From NCBI GenBank assembly GCA_030684935.1, contig JAUXXH010000009.1, positions 1 to 64,000 on the forward strand: 64,000 nt of DNA, given 5' to 3'. The notes beneath the pieces were generated by a model, which was given only the letters and a program-made list of their open reading frames with translations, was not told the DNA's origin and did not search any database. The position numbers and the translations under genes are program-made. Positions 50,243-59,023 of this stretch are shown piece after piece. Position 1 is the stretch's first letter. Every line of letters begins with the position of its first letter. The DNA comes from Pseudolabrys sp. (GTDB lineage: Bacteria; Pseudomonadota; Alphaproteobacteria; Rhizobiales; Xanthobacteraceae).

Positions 50243-51424
50243 CTACGCCGCCTTCCGGCTCGCCAGAAACTCGCCCATGCGGTCCAGCGCCTTCAGGATG
50301 TTCGCGGTCGAGTTGGCATAGGACAGCCGCACATAGCCTTCGCCGAGGATGCCGAAGTCCGGCCCGCCGATGATGGCGACGCCGGCCTCTTCCAGCAGCG
50401 ATGAGGCCAGCGCCTTCGCCTTCCACCCGGTCGCCTTGATGTTGGGGAATGCATAGAAGGCGCCCTTCGGCACCGCGCAGGATATGCCCGGCAACCTGTT
50501 CAGCCCCTCGACCACCACCTTCCGGCGCTTGTCGAACTCGGCGATCATCTTGTGCACCTCGTCCTGCGGGCCGGTCAGCGCCGCCAGCCCGGCGAACTGC
50601 GCCGAGGCATTGACGCAGGAATGCAGGTTGACCGCGAGCTTGCGCGCATAGTCGTAGAGCTTGTCGGGGAACACCGCATAGCCGAGCCGCCAGCCGGTCA
50701 TGGCATAGGTCTTCGACCAGCCGTTCAGCAGGATCAGGCGGTCGCGGATCGACGGATAAGACAGCAGGCAGACGTGCTGCTCGCCGTCATAGACCATGTG
50801 GTCGTAAATCTCGTCCGACATGATGGCGACGTCCGGCCACTTCTCGAGGCCGGCGATGAGTTTGTCGACTTCGGCCTTGCCGGTAACGCCGCCGGTCGGG
50901 TTGGCGGGGGAATTCAGGATCAGCAGCCGCGTCTTCGGCGTGAGCAGCTTCAGCGGTTCCTCGGCCGAGAAGGCAAAGCCATTCTCCTCACGGATCGGCA
51001 CCGGCACCGGGGTGGCGCCGGTGAACTCGATCATCGAACGATAGATCGGGAAACCGGGATCGGGATAGAGGATTTCCGCGCCGGGTTCGCCAAACATCAA
51101 AATCGACATGAACATGGTCGGCTTCCCGCCCGGCATGATCATCACGCTGTCCGGCGAGACCTCGACCTTGAAGCGCTTGTTGAGATCGGCGGCCACCGCC
51201 TCGCGCAGCGGCACGATGCCGTTGGCTGCGGTGTAGCCGTGGTGGCCGTCGCGCAGGGCTTTCACGGCCGCCTCGACGATGAAATCGGGGGTGCGGAAGT
51301 CTGGCTGGCCGATGCCGAGATTGATGATGTCGCGGCCCTGCCCGATCAGGGCATTGGCGCGGGCCAGCACGGCGAAGGCGTTTTCCTCGCCGATGCGGTC
51401 GAAGGCGGCAATGGTTTTCAGCAT
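50243..51424 (-). CDS. Pyridoxal phosphate-dependent aminotransferase, class I/II
   Basis: This is a 393-aa fold type I aminotransferase. The PLP lysine is in NGWSKTYAMTGWRLGY near residue 235. NSPANPTGG near residue 170 and SDEIYDHMVYDG near residue 200 supply the Asn, Asp and Tyr that hold the cofactor. The C-terminal Arg of GYVRLSYANS binds the substrate carboxylate. The sequence resembles AspC/AlaT-like enzymes of the aminotransferase 1b group. It seems to be a single gene; no pathway context is visible. Confidence 0.9.
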   Translation of the reverse strand: MLKTIAAFDRIGEENAFAVLARANALIGQGRDIINLGIGQPDFRTPDFIVEAAVKALRDGHHGYTAANGIVPLREAVAADLNKRFKVEVSPDSVMIMPGGKPTMFMSILMFGEPGAEILYPDPGFPIYRSMIEFTGATPVPVPIREENGFAFSAEEPLKLLTPKTRLLILNSPANPTGGVTGKAEVDKLIAGLEKWPDVAIMSDEIYDHMVYDGEQHVCLLSYPSIRDRLILLNGWSKTYAMTGWRLGYAVFPDKLYDYARKLAVNLHSCVNASAQFAGLAALTGPQDEVHKMIAEFDKRRKVVVEGLNRLPGISCAVPKGAFYAFPNIKATGWKAKALASSLLEEAGVAIIGGPDFGILGEGYVRLSYANSTANILKALDRMGEFLASRKAA

Positions 51425-51476
51425 GACGTTCCCCCGGTGTTCGTTGCCCGATCTTGCCGGGCCGCGGCTGCCGCCG

Positions 51477-51923
51477 TCAATTGGCGCGCTTGCGAACGTG
51501 ACCGAACTGCAATTCCGCCATCCGCATCACCTCGAAGATGACGGCCACCGACCAGCCGATCAGCAGCACACCATTGAGCGACGTGATCGGCCCCACGAGA
51601 CGCTTGTTGATGTCGGCCGGCAGCGCGTCGCCGTAGCCGAGCGCGGTGTAGTTCTCGAAGGCGAATTCGAAATTGCTGCCGTGAACGACTTTCAGATCGA
51701 TCAAGAAGTAATAAAAGGTCCAGACGGCGATCTCGATCACGTGCGCGCACATCAGCACCGACAAGGTCACCAGCAGCAGCGACGTCAGGCGGATCAACAT
51801 GTGCATTTCGCCGGTCACCCGCGAGGTGTGGCGGGTCGCCAGCACGATCAGGCCTGTCATCAGCGCGTGAATGGCGAAATTGACCAGACTGACCGCGGCG
51901 CCGGAGAGCAGCAGAGACCACAT
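51477..51923 (-). CDS. Two-TM potassium channel family protein
   Basis: This is a 148-aa membrane protein with an N-terminal hydrophobic pair, the pore helix FAFENYTALGYGDALP with the selectivity filter TxGYGD, and a final helix GPITSLNGVLLIGWSVAVIFEVM. Apart from the pore it has no cytoplasmic ligand domain, so gating is not apparent. It would form a tetrameric K+-selective channel. It is 52 bp upstream of the aminotransferase gene on the same strand. Confidence 0.88.
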   Translation of the reverse strand: MWSLLLSGAAVSLVNFAIHALMTGLIVLATRHTSRVTGEMHMLIRLTSLLLVTLSVLMCAHVIEIAVWTFYYFLIDLKVVHGSNFEFAFENYTALGYGDALPADINKRLVGPITSLNGVLLIGWSVAVIFEVMRMAELQFGHVRKRAN

Positions 51924-52015
51924 TGGGATTTCAATACGCCCCGGTTGCCGTGCAGTAAACGCCGGCGGTATGCGGAAATCAATTCGGCGGCAGCAGTGGC
52001 CGGGATCGGCGCCGG

Positions 52016-52294
52016 TCAGGGCTCCCCGCCATAACGGATGCCGAGGTCGCGCAGGATCTGGGACCGGATGAACGGATCGGGGTCGTCGCCGAGGTAGTCA
52101 TTGCCGAAATATACCGGGCCGGGCGGGAAAGCCGACCTGTCTCTGGTCCGGTGCGCCGGTTTGGCAGCCGCCACAGGGGCCGGGGCGGCCGTCTTTTTCT
52201 TCGGCCCGGTTTGGCCAATGGCGTCACCGGGCCCGGCCGCAACAAAGGCGAGAGCGACAGCGGAGACGATGAGCCTGATCGGAAGGGACGACAT
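52016..52294 (-). CDS. Hypothetical secreted proline/alanine-rich protein
   Basis: This is a 92-aa protein with a plausible signal peptide (MSSLPIRLIVSAVALAFVAA). A Lys/Ala/Pro-rich linker follows, then a short conserved-looking tail FPPGPVYFGNDYLGDDPDPFIRSQI. I do not recognise a family. The tail has the look of a small periplasmic motif shared among hypothetical proteins of this bacterial group. It lies 92 bp upstream of the K+ channel gene on the same strand. Confidence 0.6.
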   Translation of the reverse strand: MSSLPIRLIVSAVALAFVAAGPGDAIGQTGPKKKTAAPAPVAAAKPAHRTRDRSAFPPGPVYFGNDYLGDDPDPFIRSQILRDLGIRYGGEP

Positions 52295-52429
52295 GAGGGC
52301 ACCCGCTTGATTGATCCGACAACCCCTTGCCCTTAACGGAACCATGGGGCGGCACAAGGGCGCGCCTCACCATGGCCGATCACAACCCGGTGTCGGAATA
52401 AAGATCGGTTTCGCGGGTTTCGCACACCA

Positions 52430-53497
52430 TTACCGGGCCACCAGGTCCGGCGTCGCCTCCGCCAGCGTCCGCGCGCCGGAGAGTTGCATGGCCCGCACCA
52501 GTTCGACATGCAGATGCTCGAGCACGGCCTGGACGCCGGCCGCGCCATGGATCGTCAGCCCCCAGATCGCCGGCCGGCCGACCAGCACGGCGCGAGCGCC
52601 GAGCGACAGCGCCTTGAGAATGTCGGTGCCGCGGCGGATGCCGCCGTCGACATAGACCTCGGCCTTGGCTCCCACCGCCGCGGCGATCTCGCCGACCGCC
52701 GCGGCCGTCGTCACCGTGGTATCGAGATGGCGGCCACCGTGATTGGAGACGATGATGGCGCGCGCGCCGCAATCGGCGCTGCGCACGGCGTCGTCGGCGC
52801 GCAGCACGCCCTTGACCAGCACCGGGATCGGCGAGCGCTTGACCAGCCATTCCAGTTCGTTCCAGGTCGCAGGATAGATCACCTTGCCGGCGAAATCCGG
52901 GTGATAGAACGTCCGCGCCATCGGCGAGCCGGGCATGTTGATGTTGAGAATGTCAGGCGACGGCTCGTGCTGGGCGCGCGCGGCACGCGGGCTCCAGCCG
53001 CCGGTCGGCGCATCGACGGTGAGCACCAGCGCGGTGAAACCGGCGGCGGCGACGCGGTCGATCAGCGCCTCGACCTCGGCCCGCTCCGGCCAGTAGTAGA
53101 GTTGAAACCACTGCGGCGCGTCGCGCCGTTCGGCCGCGACATCCTCGATGGTGATGTTGGAATTGCTGGCCAGCACGAAAGCCGCGCCGGCCGCCGCCGC
53201 GCCGCGCGCGGTCGCCGCCTCGCCCTGCGGATGGAACAGCTTGTGACGGCCGGTCGGCGCCACCATGATCGGCGTCGACAGCTTCTGGCCGAGCACGGTG
53301 ACGCTGGTGTCGACCTTGTCGACGTCACGCATCACCCGCGGCCGCAGCCGCAGATTGCGCCAGGCCGTGATGTTCTCGTTGACGCTGATCTCGTCATCCG
53401 CGCCGGTGGCGCAGAACGCCCACGAGGCCGGCAGCATTTTGACTTCCGCCTGCCCTTCCAGGGCATCGAAATCGACACTGTCCATAATGAGACCCAC
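52430..53497 (-). CDS. FMN-dependent alpha-hydroxy acid oxidase/dehydrogenase
   Basis: This is a 355-aa TIM-barrel flavoprotein of the lactate/glycolate/mandelate oxidase family. The catalytic His-Gly-Gly-Arg is in VSNHGGRHLDT near residue 255. PTGRHKLFHPQGE near residue 85, QLYYWPER and VLTVDAPTGG supply FMN contacts, and the Gly-Gly of VDGGIRRGTDILKAL binds phosphate. The start is uncertain among a GTG at 53497 (GGGGGAA 6 nt upstream, chosen here), a GTG at 53503 and an ATG at 53485. It is divergent from the PEP mutase-family gene. Substrates are lactate-like 2-hydroxy acids. Confidence 0.88.
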   Translation of the reverse strand: MGLIMDSVDFDALEGQAEVKMLPASWAFCATGADDEISVNENITAWRNLRLRPRVMRDVDKVDTSVTVLGQKLSTPIMVAPTGRHKLFHPQGEAATARGAAAAGAAFVLASNSNITIEDVAAERRDAPQWFQLYYWPERAEVEALIDRVAAAGFTALVLTVDAPTGGWSPRAARAQHEPSPDILNINMPGSPMARTFYHPDFAGKVIYPATWNELEWLVKRSPIPVLVKGVLRADDAVRSADCGARAIIVSNHGGRHLDTTVTTAAAVGEIAAAVGAKAEVYVDGGIRRGTDILKALSLGARAVLVGRPAIWGLTIHGAAGVQAVLEHLHVELVRAMQLSGARTLAEATPDLVAR

Positions 53498-53671
53498 AGG
53501 CACTTCCCCCGACAAAGTTTGATTTGTTTGGCTGGACACTGGCCCAGCCGGAGCGTCCACGCCAGTGGTTCGCGGCGCATGAGCGGTGTTCATCGAATGC
53601 ATCACGGAATGGCATTGTCCCCGTGCGCGCAATCGTGGCACCGTCGATGTCGTATCGCCCGGGGGCTTCCC

Positions 53672-54517
53672 ATGTCCAGTCCATCGATCGCCGACAAGCG
53701 CCGCACGTTCCGCGCCCTGCATGAGCGCGGATGTTTCGTCATCCCAAATCCCTGGAACGCCGGCACGGCCCGCTATCTGCAGGGCCTCGGCTTCAAGGCG
53801 CTGGCCACCACCAGTTCCGGCTACGCGCATTCGGCCGGCTATGCCGACGGTGACGTGACGCTTGACATGGTGCTCGACCATTGCCGCGAGATCGCACAGA
53901 CTGCCGACGTCCCGGTGAACGCCGACTTCGAGGCCGGTTATGCCGAGGATCCGGCCGGCGTCGCCGAGAACGTGCGGCGCTGCGTCGAGACCGGGGTCGC
54001 CGGCCTGTCGATCGAGGATTCGACCGGCGACGCCAACGCGCCGCTGTACGATTTCGACATCGCATTGGCCCGCGTCCGCGCCGCGCGCCAGGCCATCGAT
54101 GCCACCGGCGGCGATGTGGTGTTCACCGCCCGCAGCGAAGGCTTCATTGCCGGCCGGCCCGACATGGCCGAGACTGTGCGCCGCCTCAAGGCTTTCGCCG
54201 ACGCCGGGGCCGACTGCCTGTATGCGCCCGGCATCAAGACCGCCGAGCAGATCGACACCGTGGTAAAGGCGGTCGCGCCGCTGCCGGTCAATCTGCTGAT
54301 GTCGTTTGCCGGCTTGAGCGTCGACGACATCGCCGCGCTTGGCGTGCGCCGCATCAGCGTCGGCGGCACGCTGGCCCGCGTCGCCATGCAGGCCTTCATG
54401 ACATCGGCGCGCGAGATCGCCGAACAGGGCTCCTTTGCCAGCTTTGCCGGGGTGATGCCGAACGCCGAACTGAACAAATTCTTTCATGACGATTTGCCCC
54501 GGCGGCCCAAACCATGA
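53672..54517 (+). CDS. Isocitrate lyase/PEP mutase family protein
   Basis: This is a 281-aa TIM-barrel lyase or mutase. It has the family marks NPWNAGTARYLQGLGFKALATTSSG near residue 25, PVNADFEAGYAEDP near residue 84 (Mg2+-binding Asp/Glu) and GLSIEDSTG. The usual KKCGH loop of isocitrate lyases is absent, so oxaloacetate decarboxylase or a 2-methylisocitrate lyase-like or phosphonomutase-like activity are the options. The GNAT and MFS genes follow with 4-nt overlaps, suggesting one operon. Confidence 0.87.
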   Translation: MSSPSIADKRRTFRALHERGCFVIPNPWNAGTARYLQGLGFKALATTSSGYAHSAGYADGDVTLDMVLDHCREIAQTADVPVNADFEAGYAEDPAGVAENVRRCVETGVAGLSIEDSTGDANAPLYDFDIALARVRAARQAIDATGGDVVFTARSEGFIAGRPDMAETVRRLKAFADAGADCLYAPGIKTAEQIDTVVKAVAPLPVNLLMSFAGLSVDDIAALGVRRISVGGTLARVAMQAFMTSAREIAEQGSFASFAGVMPNAELNKFFHDDLPRRPKP

Positions 54518-55221
54518 GCGATCACGTCCATCCGCAGACCGGCCAGCCGGTCGGCGCGCCGGTCGACGACCGGCCGGCGCAACGTCCCGGCCCGGTGACG
54601 CTGCAAGGCCGTTACGGCCGCGTCGAGAAGCTGACCGCCGCACACGCCGCCGCGCTGTGGCAGGCGGTCAAGGACGACGACTCGCTCTGGACCTACATGT
54701 CGAGTTACGGCCCGTTCGCCGATGAGGCGGAATTCTGCGCCTGGGTCGCGGCCCGCGCCGCGCTGGACGATCCTTATGCCTACGCCATCGTCGATACGGA
54801 GAACCACGCCGTCGGCATCGCCACCCTGATGGACATCCGCCCCGCCATGCGCGTCATCGAGGTCGGCCACATCGTCTATGCCCCGGTGTTGAAGCGCACG
54901 CCGCTCGGCACCGAGGCACAATATCTCCTGGCGCGCTACGCCTTCGAGACGCTCGGCTATCGGCGCTATGAATGGAAGTGCAATGCTCATAACGCCGCCT
55001 CCCGCCGCGCCGCGTTGCGATACGGCTTTGTCTTCGAAGGCATCCTGCGCCAGAACATCATCGCCAAGGGCCGCAATCGCGACACCGCGATGTTCTCGAT
55101 GCTCGACAGCGAATGGCCGCTGCGCAAGGCCAACTTCGAACGCTGGCTGGCGCCGGAGAATTTCGGCGCCGACGGCCGGCAGAAACTCAGCCTCGGCGCG
55201 CTGAACGCCGCGGCTTCATGA
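54514..55221 (+). CDS. GNAT family N-acetyltransferase (RimJ/RimL-like)
   Basis: This is a 235-aa acetyltransferase. The acetyl-CoA-binding strand-turn region GHIVYAPVLKRTPLGTEAQYLL near residue 127 has the GNAT R/Q-x-x-G-x-A-like pattern in diverged form. FETLGYRRYEWKCNAHNAASRRAALRYGFVFEG is the RimL-type core. A Gly/Pro-rich N-terminal stretch of about 30 residues precedes the domain. It overlaps both neighbours by 4 nt. The target (amino acid, antibiotic or ribosomal protein) cannot be inferred. Confidence 0.88.
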   Translation: MSDHVHPQTGQPVGAPVDDRPAQRPGPVTLQGRYGRVEKLTAAHAAALWQAVKDDDSLWTYMSSYGPFADEAEFCAWVAARAALDDPYAYAIVDTENHAVGIATLMDIRPAMRVIEVGHIVYAPVLKRTPLGTEAQYLLARYAFETLGYRRYEWKCNAHNAASRRAALRYGFVFEGILRQNIIAKGRNRDTAMFSMLDSEWPLRKANFERWLAPENFGADGRQKLSLGALNAAAS

Positions 55222-56468
55222 CCGAAGGCATTACGCCGACGCCGGCGCTGCTGCAGCAGCGGCCCTTCATCCTGTTCTGGCTGTCCCGGCTGTGCGCCAC
55301 GATGGGCTACCAGATGCTGGCCATCACCATCGGCTGGACCATCTATGAACTGACCAACAGCGCGCTCGATCTCGGGCTGGTCGGCCTGATCCAGTTTGTC
55401 CCCGCGGTGGTGCTGACGCTCGCGGTCGGTCATGCCGCCGACCGCTACGACCGCCGCACCATCGTCCGCATCGCCCATGGCACCTACGTCCTGTCCGCGC
55501 TCATTATCGCGGTCGGCCTCTGGGCCGGTGCGCTCAGCCGCGAATTGCTGTTCGGCGTCGTCTTCCTGATCGGCTGCGCCCGCGCCTTCGAACTGCCGAC
55601 GGCGCATGCGCTGGTGCCCGCTCTGGTGCCATCCGTCCTGCTGCCCCGCGCGGTGGCGGCCTGGACCTCGGCCAACCAGGTGGCGGTGATTTCCGGCCCG
55701 GCGCTCGGCGGTCTCATCTATCTCGTCAGCCCTGTGCTGGTGGGGGCGACCTGCGTCATTCTGTTTTCGACCTCCATCGTTCTCATCACCCTGATCCAGG
55801 CCGCCGGCCGGCCCGCCGACCGCGAGCCGCCGACGCTCGCCTCGGTGCTGGCCGGCTTCCACTACATCCGCACAAGGCCGCGGCTGCTCGGCGTCATCAC
55901 CCTCGATCTCTTCGTCGTTGTGATGGGCGGCGCCACGGCGCTGCTGCCGATCTTCGCCAAGGACATTCTCAACGTCGGCCCGCTCGGGCTCGGCCTGCTG
56001 CGTTCGGCGCCGGCCGTCGGCGCGCTGGTGACGGCGGCGGTGCTGACGCGCTTTCCGGTCGAGCGCCACATCGGCATCAAGATGTTCGCGGTGTCGGCGG
56101 TCTACGGCCTCACCACCATCGTGTTCGGCGTCTCGACCTCGTTCCCGCTGTCGCTTATCGCCCTGGTGCTGCTCGGCGGCTTCGACGCCATCAGCGTCGT
56201 CATCCGCTTCACGCTGGTGCAGCTCGAGACGCCGGACACCATGCGCGGCCGGGTCGGCGCCATCAACTATCTCTTCGTCGGCTCCTCCAATACATTGGGC
56301 GAATTCCGCGCCGGGGCGATGGCGGCCGGCCTCGGCGCCGCCGCCTCGGTGCTGATCGGCGGCGTCGGCGCGCTGGCGGTCGTCGGCCTGTGGATGCTGA
56401 TGTTTCCGGATTTGCGCCGCGTCGACCGCTTCGAGGTGGCGGAGCCCGGCAAAGAACGGCGTGCGTGA
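55218..56468 (+). CDS. MFS transporter (EntS-like)
   Basis: This is a 416-aa major facilitator with about 12 hydrophobic helices. The loop between helices two and three, GHAADRYDRRTIVRIAHG, has the MFS motif A pattern. The LAGFHYIRTRPRLLGVITLDL loop joins the two halves. The type resembles MFS_3/enterobactin-exporter-like proteins. The start overlaps the GNAT stop by 4 nt. The substrate is unknown; a drug or siderophore exporter is plausible. Confidence 0.88.
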   Translation: MTEGITPTPALLQQRPFILFWLSRLCATMGYQMLAITIGWTIYELTNSALDLGLVGLIQFVPAVVLTLAVGHAADRYDRRTIVRIAHGTYVLSALIIAVGLWAGALSRELLFGVVFLIGCARAFELPTAHALVPALVPSVLLPRAVAAWTSANQVAVISGPALGGLIYLVSPVLVGATCVILFSTSIVLITLIQAAGRPADREPPTLASVLAGFHYIRTRPRLLGVITLDLFVVVMGGATALLPIFAKDILNVGPLGLGLLRSAPAVGALVTAAVLTRFPVERHIGIKMFAVSAVYGLTTIVFGVSTSFPLSLIALVLLGGFDAISVVIRFTLVQLETPDTMRGRVGAINYLFVGSSNTLGEFRAGAMAAGLGAAASVLIGGVGALAVVGLWMLMFPDLRRVDRFEVAEPGKERRA

Positions 56469-56504
56469 CCCAACACGCGGCCCTGAACACGAGGGGAGAA
56501 CGCG

Positions 56505-57488
56505 ATGCATATTTTGATCACCGGCGCCGCCGGCATGATCGGCCGCAAGCTGATGACGCGGCTAACAACGGATGGCGGGCTCAACGGTCAGCCGATCGAC
56601 AAACTCACACTGGTCGATGTCGTCGCACCGGAGCGGCCGCAAGGCTTTAACGGCACGGTCGAATTGATCACCCGCGATCTGGCCGACGACGGCGCCGCGG
56701 CGGAAGTGATCGCGGCGCGGCCCGACGCCGTGTTTCATCTCGCCGGTGTGGTGTCGGCCGAGGCCGAGACCGACCTCGAGAAGGGTTACCGCGTCAATCT
56801 CGACGGCACCCGCGAACTGCTCGACGCCATCCGCCTGACCGGCGACGGCTACAAACCCAAGGTGATGTTCACCTCGTCCTGCGCGGTCTATGGCGCGCCG
56901 TTTCCCGACACCATCGGCGACGACTTTCATCTCACACCGTTGACCTCCTACGGCACCGCCAAGGCCATGAGCGAACTGCTGCTGGCCGATTACACACGGC
57001 GCGGTTTCCTCGACGGCGTCGGCGTTCGGCTGCCGGCGATCTGCGTGCGGCCCGGCAAGCCGAACAAGGCGGCCTCGGGCTTTTTCTCGTCGATCATCCG
57101 CGAGCCGCTGGCCGGCCAGGAGGCGCTGCTGCCGGTCGACGAGAGCGTGCTGCATACCTTCGCCAGCCCGCGTTCCGCCGCCGGCTTCCTGGTGCACGCG
57201 GCATCGCTGACGCGCGGGCAGCTCGGCGACCGCATCAACCTGGCGATGCCCGGCGTGTGCTGCACCGTCGGCGAACAGATCGACGCGCTCAGGCGCGTCG
57301 CCGGCGACAAAGTCGCGGCGCGCATCCGCCGCGCCAAGGACGAGCTGGTCGAGCGCATTGTCGCCGGCTGGCCGCACCGCTTCGACCCCCGCCGCGCGCT
57401 GGCGCTCGGTTTCACGGTGGAGAAGGATTTCGACGAGATCATCCGGGTGCATATCGAGGATGATCTCGGGGGACGCGTGGCGGCGTGA
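56505..57488 (+). CDS. denD: D-erythronate dehydrogenase-like NAD-dependent epimerase/dehydratase (DenD)
   Basis: This is a 327-aa extended short-chain dehydrogenase. The NAD motif HILITGAAGMIGRKL, the FTSSCAVYGAP segment and the catalytic SYGTAKAMSELLL (YxxxK-type Tyr and Lys) are intact. The sequence matches the DenD type that oxidises D-erythronate to 2-oxo-tetronate. No companion kinase or isomerase of the erythronate route is adjacent, so the exact sugar acid is unconfirmed. It lies 36 bp after the MFS gene on the same strand. Confidence 0.82.
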   Translation: MHILITGAAGMIGRKLMTRLTTDGGLNGQPIDKLTLVDVVAPERPQGFNGTVELITRDLADDGAAAEVIAARPDAVFHLAGVVSAEAETDLEKGYRVNLDGTRELLDAIRLTGDGYKPKVMFTSSCAVYGAPFPDTIGDDFHLTPLTSYGTAKAMSELLLADYTRRGFLDGVGVRLPAICVRPGKPNKAASGFFSSIIREPLAGQEALLPVDESVLHTFASPRSAAGFLVHAASLTRGQLGDRINLAMPGVCCTVGEQIDALRRVAGDKVAARIRRAKDELVERIVAGWPHRFDPRRALALGFTVEKDFDEIIRVHIEDDLGGRVAA

Positions 57489-57510
57489 GGGATCGCAACT
57501 AATAGCGATT

Positions 57511-57596
57511 GTCATGGCCGGGCTTGTCCCGGCCATCCCGATTATCAAGGCAATGCGTCCCCAAGCGGGATCGCCGGGACAAGCCCGGCGATGACA
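57511..57596. repeat. Class C palindromic repeat
   Basis: The left arm GTCATGGCCGGGCTTGTCCCGGCCATCCCG and right arm CGGGATCGCCGGGACAAGCCCGGCGATGAC are inverted, with a 26-bp centre. It shares the arm core with the unit at 38680-38771. It lies between denD and the Cys-rich hypothetical gene. Confidence 0.8.
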
Positions 57597-57628
57597 AACG
57601 GAGGTCGGGGAGAGGTGAAGAATGGCCC

Positions 57629-58021
57629 TCACTTCCAGTACCGGGGCCAGGTATTCGGACGTTCGAAAGCTTCAATTCTCGCCCGCCACAGCGCGCGATT
57701 GCGCTCCTCCGCCCGCTGCTTTGCGATCTGAATATCCTCGTCTAGCCACCGTTTTAATTTCGCGAGCGTGCGCTGGACAAAGACCGGGCGCCGATCCCGC
57801 CAGGGCGCGCGCGGATTGAGGCATCGTTCCGCCAACACGCAACAACGCTTGCGCCGGCACAGGCGGTACGGACACAGCGTCCAGCGGATCGGGGCATGGC
57901 TCGCCAAGGCCCGTAGTGGAAGCGCGCGGTCTCGTTTCGGACGCAGCTTGCGCGGCGGGCGCAACGCTTTGCGTTTGGGCTTGGGCTTCGCGGCGGGATT
58001 CATCGGGACCGGCCCTGGCAT
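57629..58021 (-). CDS. Hypothetical Cys-rich basic protein
   Basis: This is a 130-aa protein of unknown function. The N-terminus is strongly basic (KPKPKRKALRPPRKLRPKRD). The centre contains WTLCPYRLCRRKRCCVLAERC with five cysteines, suggesting a small metal-binding knuckle. The C-terminal third is helical (LKRWLDEDIQIAKQRAEERNRALW). A GGAG site lies 9 nt before the ATG; an in-frame ATG at 58003 is an alternative. It reads out of the accessory island towards denD. Confidence 0.6.
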   Translation of the reverse strand: MPGPVPMNPAAKPKPKRKALRPPRKLRPKRDRALPLRALASHAPIRWTLCPYRLCRRKRCCVLAERCLNPRAPWRDRRPVFVQRTLAKLKRWLDEDIQIAKQRAEERNRALWRARIEAFERPNTWPRYWK

Positions 58022-58500
58022 GATGCGATCTCCATCGACGGGGTTGAGGGTTGCGTGCAGGCACGCGTCTGCATCGCCGCGCGCTCGGGGAGCGCCGGGC
58101 TTTGCCCGCGGCCCCCGCGCGAACGCGAGGGGGTGAAGCGCCGAAAGGCGCCACCTTCATGCCCCGTCGCGGCCTTTCGGCTCTGACGGGCGCGCCCGCT
58201 ATCGGGGGGCGCGTCGCCTTCCGGCGCTCCACCGCGGCGTTTTTCCTTGGGCCCCGGACCGCACTTCCGGGCCGGACGGGGGTTAATTGGGCCACCCTGA
58301 TCCAGAGGGCTTTGGCCCTCCTTCAGTCCGGGCCACGTCCAGCCTCATGGCAGCCGGTCATAGTGCCGGCGGACGGTCGCCCGGGGCCTCCCGGCGCCAG
58401 GGGTGCAAGCCCCGGCGGCAGGCGCCGCCCTTTCCCCACGTTCCGGCAGTGCCCTGCAGAACGCCCCTTCGCGAGGGGAAAGTGAGAGGAGGATATACCT
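58022..58500. other. GC-rich structured region without a convincing gene
   Basis: About 480 bp hold many hairpins, for example GCGCCGAAAGGCGCC near 58137, CCCCCGCGCGAACGCGAGGGGG near 58111 and CCAGAGGGCTTTGGCCCTCC near 58302. A plus-strand open frame of 144 codons runs through it. Its product is Arg/Pro/Gly-rich and not protein-like, so I do not call a gene. It could be a structured RNA, a repeat-derived module or spacer. It abuts the toxin-antitoxin promoter. Confidence 0.5.
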
Positions 58501-58567
58501 AAGACCTTGATGATGTCAAGCGCCGCAAGCATAAATTCCTGACTTCCTGTAGGAATACTTTATATAG

Positions 58568-58587
58568 AAAATTTCTATAGAAATTTT
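58568..58587. promoter_or_regulatory. 20-bp perfect palindrome upstream of the Xre-RES operon
   Basis: AAAATTTCTATAGAAATTTT is a perfect 20-bp palindrome in an AT-rich patch, about 56 bp before the antitoxin start. A second short palindrome TTCCCTGGGAA follows at 58592-58602. This is where an Xre-type antitoxin would bind to autoregulate. Confidence 0.55.
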
Positions 58588-58642
58588 TGTCTTCCCTGGG
58601 AAATGAACCCCGTGATAAAACTTCTCCATGAGGAGGACGGCG

Positions 58643-59023
58643 ATGCGACTGAAAACAAGCCCCAGTGCCGAGCCGAAGGAATCCGGCGTTATCACCAAGG
58701 CAACGCTGCGGGCGGCAGAAAAGCTGGGCATCAGAAACAATGTCCTGGCCAAGATCGTGGGGGTGTCCGAGCCTACCGTAAGCAGGATGCGCAAGGGCGA
58801 ATACGTGCTCGAGCGTGGGCAGAAGGCGTTCGAACTGGCCATTTTGTTCGTCCGGTTCTACCGGTCGCTGGATGCCATCGTCGGCGGCGATGAGGCGGTC
58901 GCCTCGGACTGGATCAAGAACAGCAACGCCGCTCTTGATTCAAAACCGATTGACCTGATTCAAACCGTCGCCGGACTTGCCAATGTCATCGCCTATCTCG
59001 ACTCCCGCCGCGCTGTCGTCTAG
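58643..59023 (+). CDS. Xre/MbcA/ParS-type antitoxin (DUF2384)
   Basis: This is a 126-aa antitoxin. The N-terminal half contains a helix-turn-helix (KLGIRNNVLAKIVGVSEPTVSRM). The C-terminal DUF2384 part ends LIQTVAGLANVIAYLDSRRAV, the helix that blocks the toxin active site in this family. A perfect AGGAGG lies 6 nt before the ATG of MRLKTSP, so that start is preferred over an ATG five codons upstream. The 3' end overlaps the toxin gene by 41 bp. Confidence 0.9.
   Translation: MRLKTSPSAEPKESGVITKATLRAAEKLGIRNNVLAKIVGVSEPTVSRMRKGEYVLERGQKAFELAILFVRFYRSLDAIVGGDEAVASDWIKNSNAALDSKPIDLIQTVAGLANVIAYLDSRRAVV

Noticed and set aside
58051-58485. A 144-codon plus-strand open frame in the GC-rich region
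   Set aside because: The product is Arg/Pro/Gly-rich with no hydrophobic core pattern, no ribosome-binding site was found, and the DNA is full of hairpins. GC-rich DNA gives such frames by chance.
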